Origin: Tubulanus polymorphus
Lineage: Eukaryota > Nemertea > Palaeonemertea > Tubulaniformes > Tubulanidae
DNA length: 64,000 bases
Assembly: GCF_964204645.1 (NCBI RefSeq)
Contig: NC_134036.1
Span: forward strand, 8,480,704-8,544,703
Direction of reading: 5' to 3'
The notes under the pieces are model-generated. The model was not told the origin of the DNA, made no database searches, and saw only the letters and a list, made by a program, of their open reading frames with translations. Each line of letters starts with the position of its first letter. Within the stretch, counting starts at the first letter, position 1. Below, in pieces: positions 52,501 through 60,400 of this stretch. A program made the position numbers and the translations under genes.

Positions 52501-55224
52501 TTGACTGCGATTCCGGATATGAATTCGTTGATGGGAAATGTGTCGGTAAGTTGAGAAAGTGCTTTTGATCGTGATGAAAATACAATCTTAGCTTCAAAAT
52601 TCATATATTCCGATATGCGTTGCCGGTATGGCATTCCTAAATTGATTCACGGTCAAGGTTAATTGATTCAAGGTCAAGGTCATAACAAATTTCAAATTAA
52701 AATTCAAAATGAGGAAATTTTCGTTGTGTCTTAATATGCGAATCCTTTATTCTGTCCTACCTCGATACTATATTGACTGGATTAGTATATTAATGAATGA
52801 CCGAATGAATGAATGAGCGAGAGAGCGAGCAGAAGAACGCTGTCAGAGACTCGCCGTCAGTCTACCCTAAAAACAACATTTACACTTTTGAATTGCCATC
52901 ATTACAAAAATATATTAATGCAACTTAGATTACATTTTAATTAGGGGATACATATAAACAAGTCTTATTTTCTAATCTTATCTTCCGTATGTCCAGTTCT
53001 ACGGGGAGAGGACTCGGTGTAAAACTGCGACTAATCGGTTCAAATCCAATATAGCGTGGAAGTTACATTGTATAAAAGGTGTAATTTGGCTATGCATTTT
53101 GAGTTTTTTTTTCTACGCGCGGACATACCGACACATCGACAAACCGACGTACCTATAGTCCCTCGATCCGGCCACGGGTAATCCACACGAAATCCCATTC
53201 CCTCGATCCTAGCCACTTCTTATAGGGGTAATCCACGCACCACACAGCCACTCGATCCTAGGCACCAGTCACCGGTTTGTCGGTATGTGCGTTCGTGTGT
53301 ATGTCGTTATGTAGGTGAGATTCATTTAGTCCAATACTGGCGTATTAATGTCAAATACCTGTCCGATGTGATAATTCTCTGCTGGAACTATTTGATGCTA
53401 AAATGGACTTGAGCCGAATAATCGTAGTTTTGAGTTGTATAAAACAAAAACAGTATAACGATTTAGCAACTAAAATCTGACCGACTTCCCGGAAATATTT
53501 CGTCTTTTCATCATCGCAGATTGCTTCGTCGAGTCTTATTGAAAGGGCTCTCGTCGGTCAGTACAGCCCTAGACAACCCACGGCGTCAACTACGGACCCC
53601 TCGTAACTAGCTGGCCACAAATTTGAGAACTGTCGATCGTAGGTTTCAAAGGTTCTTAATCGTGTCGAATCACCCGCGCTATCTTATAAGCCCAATGTTT
53701 CACATACGTACTTGTGGAAAAATTCCAAAGTTGCTCTCCATTCGAAAGAAATTTACTTCTTCGACCCATGAACATATAGTTCCTTTTCTATCGACACATT
53801 GTGGTCACATATGGAACACTGCGATTCAGTTTGTAAAGTTTCTCTGTAAATACTTGGGTACTCTAAACTAAGAATAAAGCAGCCTAGCCATCACAAAAAA
53901 ACCTTTTCAATACGTGGATATATTCAAAACTGATAATACTTTGTTATACGGGATACAAAATAAAAACTAACAACACATAGAAAAAAAACATGAATAACAC
54001 GTTCCCAAATGTTTTGATACTTTCTCAGTTTGTATCAAAAATATTGCCAATTTCTGGTCCTTGAGTCCTGAAAAATGATAAATTTACAGCGCAAAATCGT
54101 ACAAACGTGTCAATTATACTTCTAAACACTTTATTTGCGGACCAGTTTATGAATTGAGCGTGGGCCATAGAGCGCTATATCCGCCTGTGATCTCGACTTT
54201 CAATTTATTACGTAAGCTATTCGTGAACAAAATGCGGCCGGCGCACAATAGAAACTTCGCTCTATGTATTCTTTCATAACCGCCGACAAAGAGGACCGAT
54301 ATTTCGCAAATTGGATTCGGGAGGTTTAAACCTCCCAAGGTCAAATCACTAAAATTGTGACCTTCGTGGAAATTATCTAAAAAGCCGATGGTAATCAAAT
54401 TTAGCAGAACCTTTTACCCAAACGTTCAATGGTTTGAAAATCTTTCAATGGCATTCCTAAGTATTTGATGAAAGTTGAGAAATCATAAGATATTCATATA
54501 ACCATGGACTCTAAAACCTAAATCATATAAGAGTCCCCGATATAAACAAAAAAACTTCGCATAACGAAGAAGCAAAAATTCGAATCTGATTCATCTGTTT
54601 GGAATTGATTCTTATGAAATGAAAACAAATGCGTGAGCACTACTCATTCATCACCCGATACACATCCCCTTCGTCGATACTTTATCAAAGAAGGGTAAAC
54701 CTTCATTTGATAGTCTATCGCCTCGTGTTATAGTATACTATATTATGGTAACCCTTCTTAGATACTCATTGCCAGAAGGGCGCGCGCGTTGGTCGCAAAT
54801 TTATATTTTGGTACTTAGTTCGGCATGACTGTCGGTTGTTATCGACAGATCCATCTTCTCAAGGACGAAGCCTATTTGGGCCATACAAAACTCCTCCGGC
54901 TGGCATAACAATCGCGTTTTACAAGGATTTTAGGCCTGAATTCGATCAAGACGACAATCTGCATCCAATCCCCGTGTACACTGGTAAGTAAGGTGGCCTA
55001 ATGTCTATTTCATTTTCATTTTCAACCTGACTTGTGACATTTCGTGAGAAGCATACCGGGTGGCCTACTCAATGTCTATTTATTAATGGATGAGACCTGT
55101 TTTTCTGGGATATTTTGCTTACTTTTTGGGGTAAGGTACATACCTCATTTATGTCTTAACAGAATGCCAAAAATCGCGGACAACAACTGAATATCCGATA
55201 TATTTCCAGTTCTGTACCAATTAG
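31527..55224 (+). CDS. Secreted kringle-GON-EGF protein, multi-exon gene
   Basis: Exons by splice signals and frame: 31527-31581 (signal peptide), 31739-31984 (kringle), 34703-34968, 42259-42435, 43068-43228 (GON), 43844-43994 (second GON-like part), 45143-45301, 45427-45568 (Cys-containing), 51421-51546 (EGF), 52495-52545 (half EGF). Ends are either 53520-53542, or 54819-54983 plus 55163-55224. Every junction agrees in phase; the two versions give 518 and 586 residues. The kringle exon at 34198-34434 is in phase but carries a stop. The product would be secreted. Kringles bind ligands such as lysine side chains, EGF modules mediate protein contacts, and GON domains are known from the ADAMTS9/20/GON-1 group; no protease domain is seen here. 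I do not know a described family with this order. The exact starts of 43844 and 45143 have alternative AGs. Confidence 0.7.
31739..31984 (+). CDS. Kringle domain exon (intact)
   Basis: 82 codons, phase 1 at both ends, acceptor TTATTTAG and donor ACAG|GTAACA. Six cysteines sit in the kringle spacing, with the hallmarks [28 protein letters not shown] and a closing EYC..xxC. It is preceded by the signal-peptide exon 31527-31581, which begins MTKMRDS and has a Leu/Val core. Confidence 0.92.
32965..33431. repeat. Inverted-repeat copy A (partner 54143-54640)
   Basis: About 470 bp in the intron after the kringle exon. It is nearly identical to the reverse complement of 54143-54640, including CCTCCCAAATCCAATTTGCG and GGATATAGCGCTCTATGGCC. 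Both copies contain a short open frame ([18 protein letters not shown]) that is part of the repeat. The family is unknown. Confidence 0.8.
33839..34062. mobile_element. MITE-like element with about 31-bp inverted ends
   Basis: The left end, GAGGCCGGTTTCAAAGACTG then TGGTATTAACTTT, matches the reverse complement of the right end, AAAGTTAATACCAGACTATA then AAACCGGGCCC. It lies about 140 bases upstream of the second kringle exon. Confidence 0.7.
34198..34434 (+). pseudogene. Second kringle exon with an in-frame TAG
   Basis: 79 codons, phase 1 at both ends, homologous to the exon at 31739-31984 ([33 protein letters not shown]). The conserved Trp of the WCYTTDP motif is TAG at 34380-34382. All six cysteines and both splice sites (TTATTTAG and GTAG|GTAAAG) are intact and the codons after the stop remain kringle-like, so the change looks recent. 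Inclusion would truncate the protein; skipping keeps the frame because the exon length is a multiple of three. Alternatives are polymorphism, assembly error or RNA editing of the A. Confidence 0.8.
34703..34968 (+). CDS. GON domain exon, N-terminal part
   Basis: Acceptor ACATCCAG, donor GAG|GTAAGC, phase 1 in and phase 0 out. The peptide has the GON hallmark DGTYLVKL, then [16 protein letters not shown], matching the VYCxxMNxxxPKEYI pattern of ADAMTS9/20 GON domains. It continues to [13 protein letters not shown] and resumes in the exon at 42259. Confidence 0.82.
34969..36285. other. Intron sequence with C-rich, G-poor region
   Basis: The plus strand from about 35290 to 36200 is A/C-rich and G-poor. 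Long open frames on the minus strand are low-quality and hydrophobic and look like by-products of that skew. No domain is recognised. It may be the body of the repeat that contains the following 75-bp array. Confidence 0.4.
36385..36845. repeat. 75-bp tandem array with alternating (150-bp) units
   Basis: The unit is CAAACACATTGGACGCCCGC, ACAAAGTGGGCTTCAAAAAT, CTATCCAAACACATTGGATC, GCTAAAAATTTGGTC. Unit starts at 36541, 36616, 36691 and 36766 give an exact 75-bp period. The second half alternates between CTATCAAAACAC...CTCAGAAATTGG and CTATCCAAACAC...CTAAAAATTTGG, a 150-bp higher-order repeat. Overlapping open frames in all three plus frames merely read the array. Confidence 0.95.
37040..37140 (-). 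repeat. tRNA-derived SINE-like copy (minus strand)
   Basis: The minus strand reads GGTTCGATCCCCGGTGAGTG (B box complement at 37081-37092), with GGTCGTCTGGTTGCTTTCTA upstream in A-box position. It is related to 28381-28480. Confidence 0.5.
37944..38283. repeat. Three imperfect tandem copies of about 117 bp
   Basis: Each copy has AGCCAATACCATTTTxAGTAC, then CGTGACTGTACGGTGATxTC and CACAGGTTAACCG. A partial inverted copy (ATCACCGTACAGTCACGTAC) lies at about 38497-38516, on the other side of a SINE. Confidence 0.8.
38311..38460 (+). repeat. tRNA-derived SINE-like copy
   Basis: It contains an A-box-like TGGCACAGTGGGT at 38384-38396 and a B-box-like GGTTTCGAATCCC at 38433-38445, followed by AATATTGCAAGTCTG. 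The leading AGAGTTTGGGTTAGGTGAGG is shared with the 5.4-kb copy. It is nested between tandem and inverted copies of the 117-bp repeat. Confidence 0.6.
39591..40133. mobile_element. AGCCCACTTGGGA element, short copy
   Basis: It starts AGCCCACTTGGGACTTTAGT with GCGTTCACTTTTCGTCCGTC following, and ends TTCCCAAGTGGGCATGGTGT plus CCCTGGACCCCTAG. CCCACTTGGGA and TCCCAAGTGGG near the two ends are inverted. The full copy at 55378-56641 shares its body (e.g. CATTGTTGTTxGCCAAAATC) and both ends. Non-coding; probably a non-autonomous transposon. Confidence 0.65.
40134..42258. other. Intron sequence, no supported exon
   Basis: AT-rich sequence. A 128-codon open frame at 41564-41950 lacks an ATG-initiated domain, splice agreement or recognisable motifs and is not called. 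Confidence 0.4.
42259..42435 (+). CDS. GON domain exon, middle part
   Basis: Acceptor TATAG, donor GTA|GTAAGT, 59 codons, phase 0 at both ends. It contains [20 protein letters not shown], matching the CPQGxFSINLxGTGF element of GON domains. It directly continues the fold begun at 34703-34968 across a 7.3-kb intron. Confidence 0.78.
42560..42660. repeat. Pentanucleotide-like low-complexity tract (CCATA/CCACA/CCACG)
   Basis: A run of ATGCC, CATACC, ACACC and CACGC words about 100 bp long just after the GON middle exon. Confidence 0.8.
43068..43228 (+). CDS. GON domain exon, C-terminal part
   Basis: Acceptor TTTTTCAAATAG, donor CAG|GTACAC, phase 0 in and phase 2 out. The end of the exon ([17 protein letters not shown]) aligns in position with the RxxCGGYCGKCxP end of classical GON domains, but the paired cysteines are absent. 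That loss is an inference from pattern, not from an alignment. Confidence 0.6.
43247..43690. repeat. (CTGTCY)n hexanucleotide microsatellite
   Basis: About 440 bp of CTGTCC/CTGTCT with TCCGTCCCCGTC variants. It gives spurious Leu-Ser frames on the plus strand and Asp-Arg frames on the minus strand. It begins 18 bases after a GON exon donor. Confidence 0.97.
43844..43994 (+). CDS. Second GON-like exon
   Basis: Phase 2 in using acceptor CTAGGATGACAG, phase 0 out with donor AAG|GTATTG. It encodes [17 protein letters not shown] and [15 protein letters not shown], again the TFAxTxG...FxIxLxGTGF arrangement. This suggests a partial duplication of the GON core. The nearer AG at 43835 would break the frame. 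Confidence 0.6.
45143..45301 (+). CDS. Exon of the kringle-GON gene, Cys-containing, unrecognised
   Basis: 53 codons, phase 0-0, donor ATG|GTAAGA; the acceptor can be TAG at 45139 or CAG at 45142, both in frame. Peptide includes [15 protein letters not shown] and FVMCFSGKG. No known domain is recognised. Confidence 0.55.
45427..45568 (+). CDS. Exon of the kringle-GON gene, Cys-containing, unrecognised
   Basis: Acceptor TTTTAG, donor AAAG|GTCAGT, phase 0 in and phase 1 out. Peptide includes [17 protein letters not shown] and [13 protein letters not shown]. It feeds directly in phase into the EGF exon at 51421, across the intron that holds the LINE. Confidence 0.6.
45643..45878. mobile_element. 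MITE-like element with about 50-bp inverted ends
   Basis: Left CGGCTGCGGTCAGAGCCAAA, then GCAGTAAGCTCTGTGGCACA and GTAACCCCTC; the right end is its reverse complement with a few mismatches. It lies 75 bp downstream of an exon donor. Confidence 0.75.
46284..47600 (+). pseudogene. LINE ORF1 with in-frame TAA
   Basis: ATG at 46284 opens 43 codons, then TAA at 46413-46415; the same frame continues to TAG at 47598. The N-terminal half is heptad-like and coiled-coil-forming. The middle is basic ([20 protein letters not shown]), like nucleic-acid-binding ORF1 products. The C-terminal part is Pro/Thr/Arg-rich and contains a 20-residue-class direct duplication ([11 protein letters not shown] twice). 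The stop and the frameshifts in ORF2 indicate an inactive copy. Confidence 0.75.
47601..51038 (+). pseudogene. LINE ORF2: APE endonuclease and reverse transcriptase, frameshifted
   Basis: ORF2 follows ORF1 in the same frame after a TAG, with no ATG at its start. Endonuclease motifs: [37 protein letters not shown] and SDVHCAVT. Reverse transcriptase motifs: [29 protein letters not shown], then a frame change near 49530-49545, [14 protein letters not shown] and the catalytic [11 protein letters not shown] second frame change sits in a C run at 50806-50812; beyond it is a CTKC...[10 protein letters not shown] zinc-binding-like motif common in this superfamily. Confidence 0.88.
51421..51546 (+). 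CDS. EGF-like domain exon
   Basis: Acceptor TTTTTAACTATTTAG, donor ATCG|GTAAGT, 126 bases, phase 1-1, the usual phase of EGF exons. It starts with [17 protein letters not shown], a calcium-binding EGF-type entry, and contains five or more cysteines ending NRKCIG. Confidence 0.85.
51737..51922. repeat. 42-bp tandem array with internal inverted repeat
   Basis: The unit is TTCCTTCGACAATGCGAAAA plus TCGGAAGCATTGTCGAAAAA. Each unit carries TTCGACAATGC and GCATTGTCGAA, able to form a hairpin. About four units. It lies in the intron after the EGF exon. Confidence 0.85.
52251..52290 (+). pseudogene. Possible truncated exon relic ending in a G run
   Basis: An acceptor (ATTATCATACAG) is followed in phase 1 by EHDCKVLR, which resembles the start RHDCRLLS of the exon at 54819. 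An 11-base G run and GTGAGT follow. With the present G count the frame does not fit the next exon, and read-through meets TGA. It may be a degenerate duplicate of the 54819 exon. Confidence 0.3.
52495..52545 (+). CDS. Half-EGF exon
   Basis: Acceptor TTTTGTTTTCAAATAG, donor GTCG|GTAAGT, 51 bases, phase 1-1. The peptide [17 protein letters not shown] matches the C-terminal half of an EGF repeat. Confidence 0.65.
53520..53542 (+). CDS. Alternative terminal exon (short)
   Basis: A strong acceptor (TTTTCATCATCGCAG) leads in phase 1 to DCFVESY and TGA at 53540-53542. It gives the 518-residue version of the kringle-GON-EGF protein. Confidence 0.45.
53873..53878 (+). terminator. Candidate polyadenylation signal
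   Basis: AATAAA about 330 bases after the TGA of the short terminal exon, supporting use of that 3' end. Confidence 0.45.
54143..54640. repeat. Inverted-repeat copy B (partner 32965-33431)
   Basis: Reverse complement of copy A over nearly its whole length, 21 kb apart, flanking most of the kringle gene. It ends just before the exon at 54819. Confidence 0.8.
54819..54983 (+). CDS. Penultimate exon of the longer 3' version
   Basis: Acceptor TTGGTACTTAG, donor ACTG|GTAAGT, 165 bases, phase 1-1. The peptide starts [10 protein letters not shown] and contains [18 protein letters not shown]. No domain is recognised, but the signals and phases fit the preceding half-EGF exon and the following terminal exon. 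Confidence 0.55.
55163..55224 (+). CDS. Terminal exon of the longer 3' version
   Basis: Acceptor TTTATGTCTTAACAG, phase 1, then [20 protein letters not shown] and TAG at 55222-55224. It gives the 586-residue version. Confidence 0.5.
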
Positions 55225-55377
55225 ATGGATTGGCAAAAAGACTCCTTAAGTCCAATTGAATGAGAGAGAAAATCCTCCATTTTGTGAAATTTCTTGAATT
55301 TGAACATTGTCACCATGACTGACGAACATATTTTCCACATAGGGTGAATTTTAATGACTTAAAAATGAAACTTTTTT

Positions 55378-56641
55378 AGCCCACTTGGGACTTTAGTCCC
55401 AGCGGGCTATTGCGTTCACTTTTCGTCCGTCCATCTGTTCGTCTGTCCGTAGACGGAATCCAGTTATTTTGGGAAGTTTTGAAGACGCTTCAAGGTAATG
55501 TCTTGATATTTGGTTTATACATGTATCTACCCTAGACACATCTTCAGCCCAAAAACTGGCCCTATCAGAATCAACATGGCCGACTGGCAGCCATTGTTGT
55601 TTGCCAAAATCAGCACTTTTTACACATTTTCGAAGTTTACGAGGGAAATTTTGAAGACGCTTTGATCAATTACCTTGATCTTTCGAATATATTTGAATCT
55701 ACCAAGGGCCCATCAGCATAAGAAAAATTGGGTCGATCGGACTCAAGATGGCCGTCCTATGACCTTTTTAGTGCCCAAAAATGTCAACTTTGGCCAGAAT
55801 TCTAGGTCCTGTAGCTTCCTACTGGTTTGCCATTTCTCATTGCAATTTGTGATGGGTATTCTTTGTAAAGGGATGTTTTATACCCGAGATAGGTATTTTT
55901 GATCCGCCAATTATGACGCAATTGGCAGCCATCTTGGTGTCATTAGTACTCATTCGTAGGTGGGAAAAAGTTTTTCGACATTATATTGGTACCTAAGCAT
56001 ATTTTGTTACAACAATGAATTAGAAAGTTTTAGAGTATAATGTGTTCTATGATTGGGGTGAGTTTCAAGTTCATTGTTTTTTGTATATGGCCACCAGGGG
56101 GCGTTGAATAATACAATATCTTAGTATTTCTATATTATATTTGTACCAATACATATTTTGTTACCGCAATCAATTGCAAAGTTGTAGCTCATGACATCAT
56201 CTATGATTGTGGTGAGTTTTAAGGAAATTAGTAATTCTACATAGTCACCAGGGGGCGTTGAATAGTAGAATAACCTGGTATTTCCTTATTATATTGGTAC
56301 CTAGGCATATTTTGTTACCATGATCAATTGCGAAGTTGTAGTTCATGACATGTTCTATGAATATGGTGAGTTACAAGGTTATTGGGTTTTGAATATGGTC
56401 ACCAGGGGGCGTTGAATAGTAGATTAACTTAGTATTTCCATATTAAATTAGTAACGTGGCATTTTTTGTTATCACAATCAATTACAAAATCGTAGCTGCT
56501 GACATGTTTTATGATTGTATTGGGTTTCAAGGTCATTGGTTTTTGTATATGGTCACCAGAGGGCGTTGAATATTGAAATTGTTAGATTGTTGAGCATTTG
56601 AAACCACTTCCCAAGTGGGCATGGTGTCCCTGGACCCCTAG
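55378..56641. mobile_element. AGCCCACTTGGGA element, long copy with internal 154-bp tandem repeats
   Basis: Same ends as 39591-40133. An inserted array of about four 154-bp units is marked by AGGGGGCGTTGAATA at about 56097, 56251, 56405 and 56560, with TATTTTGTTACC and GTTGTAG(C/T)TCATGACAT between. Non-coding. Confidence 0.75.
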
Positions 56642-57253
56642 TTTCGATCACAATAAAAACTTCTTGGGTACTGCCACAGAGACCGTCTGCAGGCTGCTCG
56701 GATCCAAATGGGGGCATGCTCATCGATTGCGTCCCCTAACCCCTAGTTGATATTTGATTGCATTGTAAAGATTTTGTAATACGACTAAATAGAGTAGATG
56801 TGTTAAACTTAAAAATCGTCTTTTATACATGAGTATCACATTTGTAATTACATTTATATTCGATTTCATTTGGACAGAATCAACAAGATGAATGGACCCT
56901 TCGATATCAAGTTTCTCACATAACCTATGTGCGATTCATACAATCAAATAACAGGCAAGTTGTAATAGCCCCCAACAAATTACCGGTACCTGAATTATGG
57001 CACTGAAGGAACTTGGGGATTTGCTCAGTATTCCATTTCGTTCAGTAATCCATTTGGGCTCTCTTCCAATCACAATATATGTATTGATTTCAGCATTTCT
57101 AATATTTTCTTTTCCAGAAAGACTGATGTAGACTAAACTATAATTTAATTGTTAAATTCACCAAAGCAAGTGAAGTTTCCTCAACAGCTCTACTCCGATC
57201 TCAATGAATGAAAAATGTAAATGAATTGGTTTCTTGTACTATAATAAATTCTT
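56642..57253. other. Convergent intergenic region
   Basis: Lies between the 3' ends of the plus-strand kringle gene and the minus-strand chromodomain gene. A short Cys-containing open frame at 56648-56740 is discussed under rejected items. Nothing else is supported. Confidence 0.4.
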
Positions 57254-57459
57254 TTATTCTTTCAATTCAATTGGTTGATGTTTTTCTACAATACTTTGTA
57301 TCTTTTTATCATACGAGATCACCATATCCATAACGGATGTCAGGTTTTCAATCGGCTCCCATGTGTTGTGTTTTGAAGAGAAGTCCAACCACTTAATTTT
57401 GTAATATTGTTGACCTCCTTTCGATTGATGACCAACAATTTTTTCCACCAAGAATATGT
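57254..57459 (-). CDS. Chromodomain terminal exon
   Basis: Acceptor TTAATTCCAG, phase 1 in, stop TAA. With the previous exon it reads DIFLVEKIVGHQ, then YYKIKWLDFSSKHNTWEP and ENL, the canonical chromodomain with its aromatic cage residues (F/Y, W, W). Chromodomains of this type bind methyl-lysine histone tails, and a related form ends chromovirus integrases. The AATAAA on this strand overlaps the stop codon. Confidence 0.9.
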
Positions 57460-60400
57460 CTGGAATTAAAGATTGATATCAAATATACTACCACAGGCTA
57501 CATATTACAATTGAAATTTTGCGCTTTAAGATGCTGTTTCTGCATAAATACATACCATCATTTGGTTTCTTTCTGGATTTATTTGCTAAAATGAAAAAAA
57601 ATCAATCATTTTTTTTTTAAACGAAACTACAGTGAACACCTCCCTTAGTGAACTCCTCTATTTAGTGAACGCCTCCCTTAGAGAACACTTTTACCCGGGA
57701 ACCAAATTTTCCCTACTCATTTTCAATTAAACAGAACCACCATTTAGTGAACTTTACCAAATGAGTATTTATAGTGAACAGTGGTCCCATCCCAAAATAA
57801 CCTTGTCCTCACTAGCGTGTTGTACCCAGGTTTCAACGTACCTGGGTTCAATGAAAACCCGCGTTCACGGTGAGTAGCGTCTACACTTAACACAGTTTCG
57901 GTAGAACAACATCTTTAGTGCAAGTTCAAGGTCAATTGTGGCGCCTGAACTCTGCATTGAACGCGGGTTCACTGTCTAGACTAGCAAAAAATGCAGAGTT
58001 TTACGTGACAGGGGGTTTCAATGTGGAGTGTTCTTCTTCAAGAAGGGTTTCTAAAACCTGGGTTTTGCGGAAAAATATGTGCTACCTCCAATTAGTGAAC
58101 ACCTCTCTATAGTGAACAATTTCTTAGGAAGCGAAGTGTTCACTAGAGAGGTTATGCTGTATTCGATTGGTATTAACTGAATTGAAGGCTGCATACCTGA
58201 TTTCTCCTTTTTCTTTGTGACAACTTCGGTTTTTCTTTTTGTCATAGGTTCTGTTGAAAAAAAGAAAGGATAATTCAGCCTAGCTATTCAATAATATCTC
58301 ATTTTATTTATTTTCTAAATATAAAGAACAATACGTACCTCTGATGATCTCTGCACTATCTGAATCTACAATGAGAAACAAGATAATTTACCCCAATATT
58401 ACCATAGCTTGTAAGTTTATAAGACAAAAAGACTTAGTTGTACCTTCAGTGGCTTCTGGAAACAGAAGTTCTTCAGTTGGTGACGCTGCTTCTCCGTGGC
58501 TCATAGTATCAACTAATAAGAAATAATTCTAATATTATCCATCAGTTTCATTTCCATTTCATTTCCATTAAAACATATCAATTGATTTTGAAATAACAGA
58601 CCAATGCATTACTTGGAAAAAAGCATATTGTATTTGTGATATAAGGAAAAAAGAATTGATACCATGTTTCTTATTTCTGAGCTTAAAAATTGACGCAGGT
58701 GGCCATGTATCTACTCTGTATATTTACTTTTTTTGAAACCATGATCAAGCTAACAATAACAGACCTGGCAGTTACAGAAATAAACTGATTAGAAAATGTA
58801 TTGCCGAGGACAAACAAGGTATCAATTTTTTACCTTATAAAACACAATAATGCTGATCTGGCTGCTTTGAAATATTTCTTTAAACGTGCATACCCTACCA
58901 TTATTTATTTTCCTTTTCTTGATGCCAGTTTTGATTACTGAAAGAGAACAATTTTTTAATTGATTTTGTGCAATTATATTTTCATCAAAGACTGCATAGC
59001 TTAGTGTTAAAAACGTACCTGATTTCCCTGTTTTCTTTGTGAGGACTTCGGCTTTTCTTTTTGCCATATTAGGTTCTGTTGAAAAAAAGAAAGAATAATT
59101 CAGCCTAGCGATACAACAATATCTTTTTTGCTTAAACGTAAGAATAACATAAGAATACGTACCTCTGATGATCTCTGTAGCATCTGAATCTACAATGAGA
59201 AACAAGATAATTTACCCCAATATTACCATAGCTTGTAAGTTTATAAGACAAAAAGACTTAGTTGTACCTTCAGTGGCTTCTGGAAACTGAAGTTCTTCAG
59301 TTGGTGACGCTGCTTCTTCGTGGCTCATAGTATCAACTAATAAGAAATAATTCTAATGTTATCCTTCCATATTCCATTAAGACATATACCAGTACGAGTA
59401 CATTGTATTTCAATTCATTAAGCCCACACAAAGAAATACCCTAGTTCTTCAAGGTCAAATGCCACCCGCATCATAAAAAAAGTAAAAATCGAAATTAATT
59501 AAATTAAAATCGAAAATTCAAATGCGCTAACCCGCATTGGCAAACCATCAATCTGAATCGTCTTTTTTATCATAAAAATTAAATCCTGCTCGCCCGCACC
59601 GCTGTATTTGTTATTTACTTACTTACCGCATCTCTTATATAAGTCTTTGGTTTCGAGCTTTTTATTTCAACTCTTTTTCAAAGGAGCTATGAAAATATAA
59701 TTTGCTCACCAGCGTCACTTTCCAGAAAAAACCTGAGAAACTACGGTATTTCTTTGTGTGGCCTAATAATGACATTCAATATATCAACATCAAGATAAAT
59801 GTTGATATATTATGTAATAGTGTGTCTAACTTAGTGTGTTAAATATCTATTACCGGTAAGTTGAAACAGTGTACCTTCGAAGTATATTTTATCTTCCTTT
59901 TTCAAAAGTGCTTTCAGCGAGTTTTTTGCATAAGATGATGGTCTTTTCAAAATTATTCCAGTTGGCAAATTAAATGCCCTGACTTGACCAGCATCAACCG
60001 CTTTGTAGCTGCATCTCGTCCCGGAGATACCCTTTATTGCTGAAGCTATATAATGGCGCATATGAAATGATTACGATTGTCAAATGCTGAATTTTTCGAC
60101 TATTTGAATGTATAATCAAATCAAGTAGCTAAAATATATGCTTACTGTATTTACGATTGAACATATCTGTGACTTTCGATCGCAGTACGTTGACATCTTC
60201 TAATTGATTGTCATCATCTGAATGTAGCAACAAACGTATAGAAACTGAGACTGCCTGAATTATCTTAGTTAATGATAGTGAAAGTGTGTATGTTTGAATT
60301 ATCTTTACCTGGCTGATAAAGTGACTTCAGACTTTGCTGAACCTCTCTCTGTTTTTCAAACCACTTTGTTGGAATTGGTGATCCACATATAAACATTCTA

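Noticed and set aside
56648-56745. SRCR-like reading frame (TATETVCRLLGSKWGHAH) after the long AGCCCACTTGGGA element
   Set aside because: Its phase does not fit the preceding exon, its only acceptor is the element's own terminal CCCTAG, and its 3' part again resembles the element end. Likely chance.
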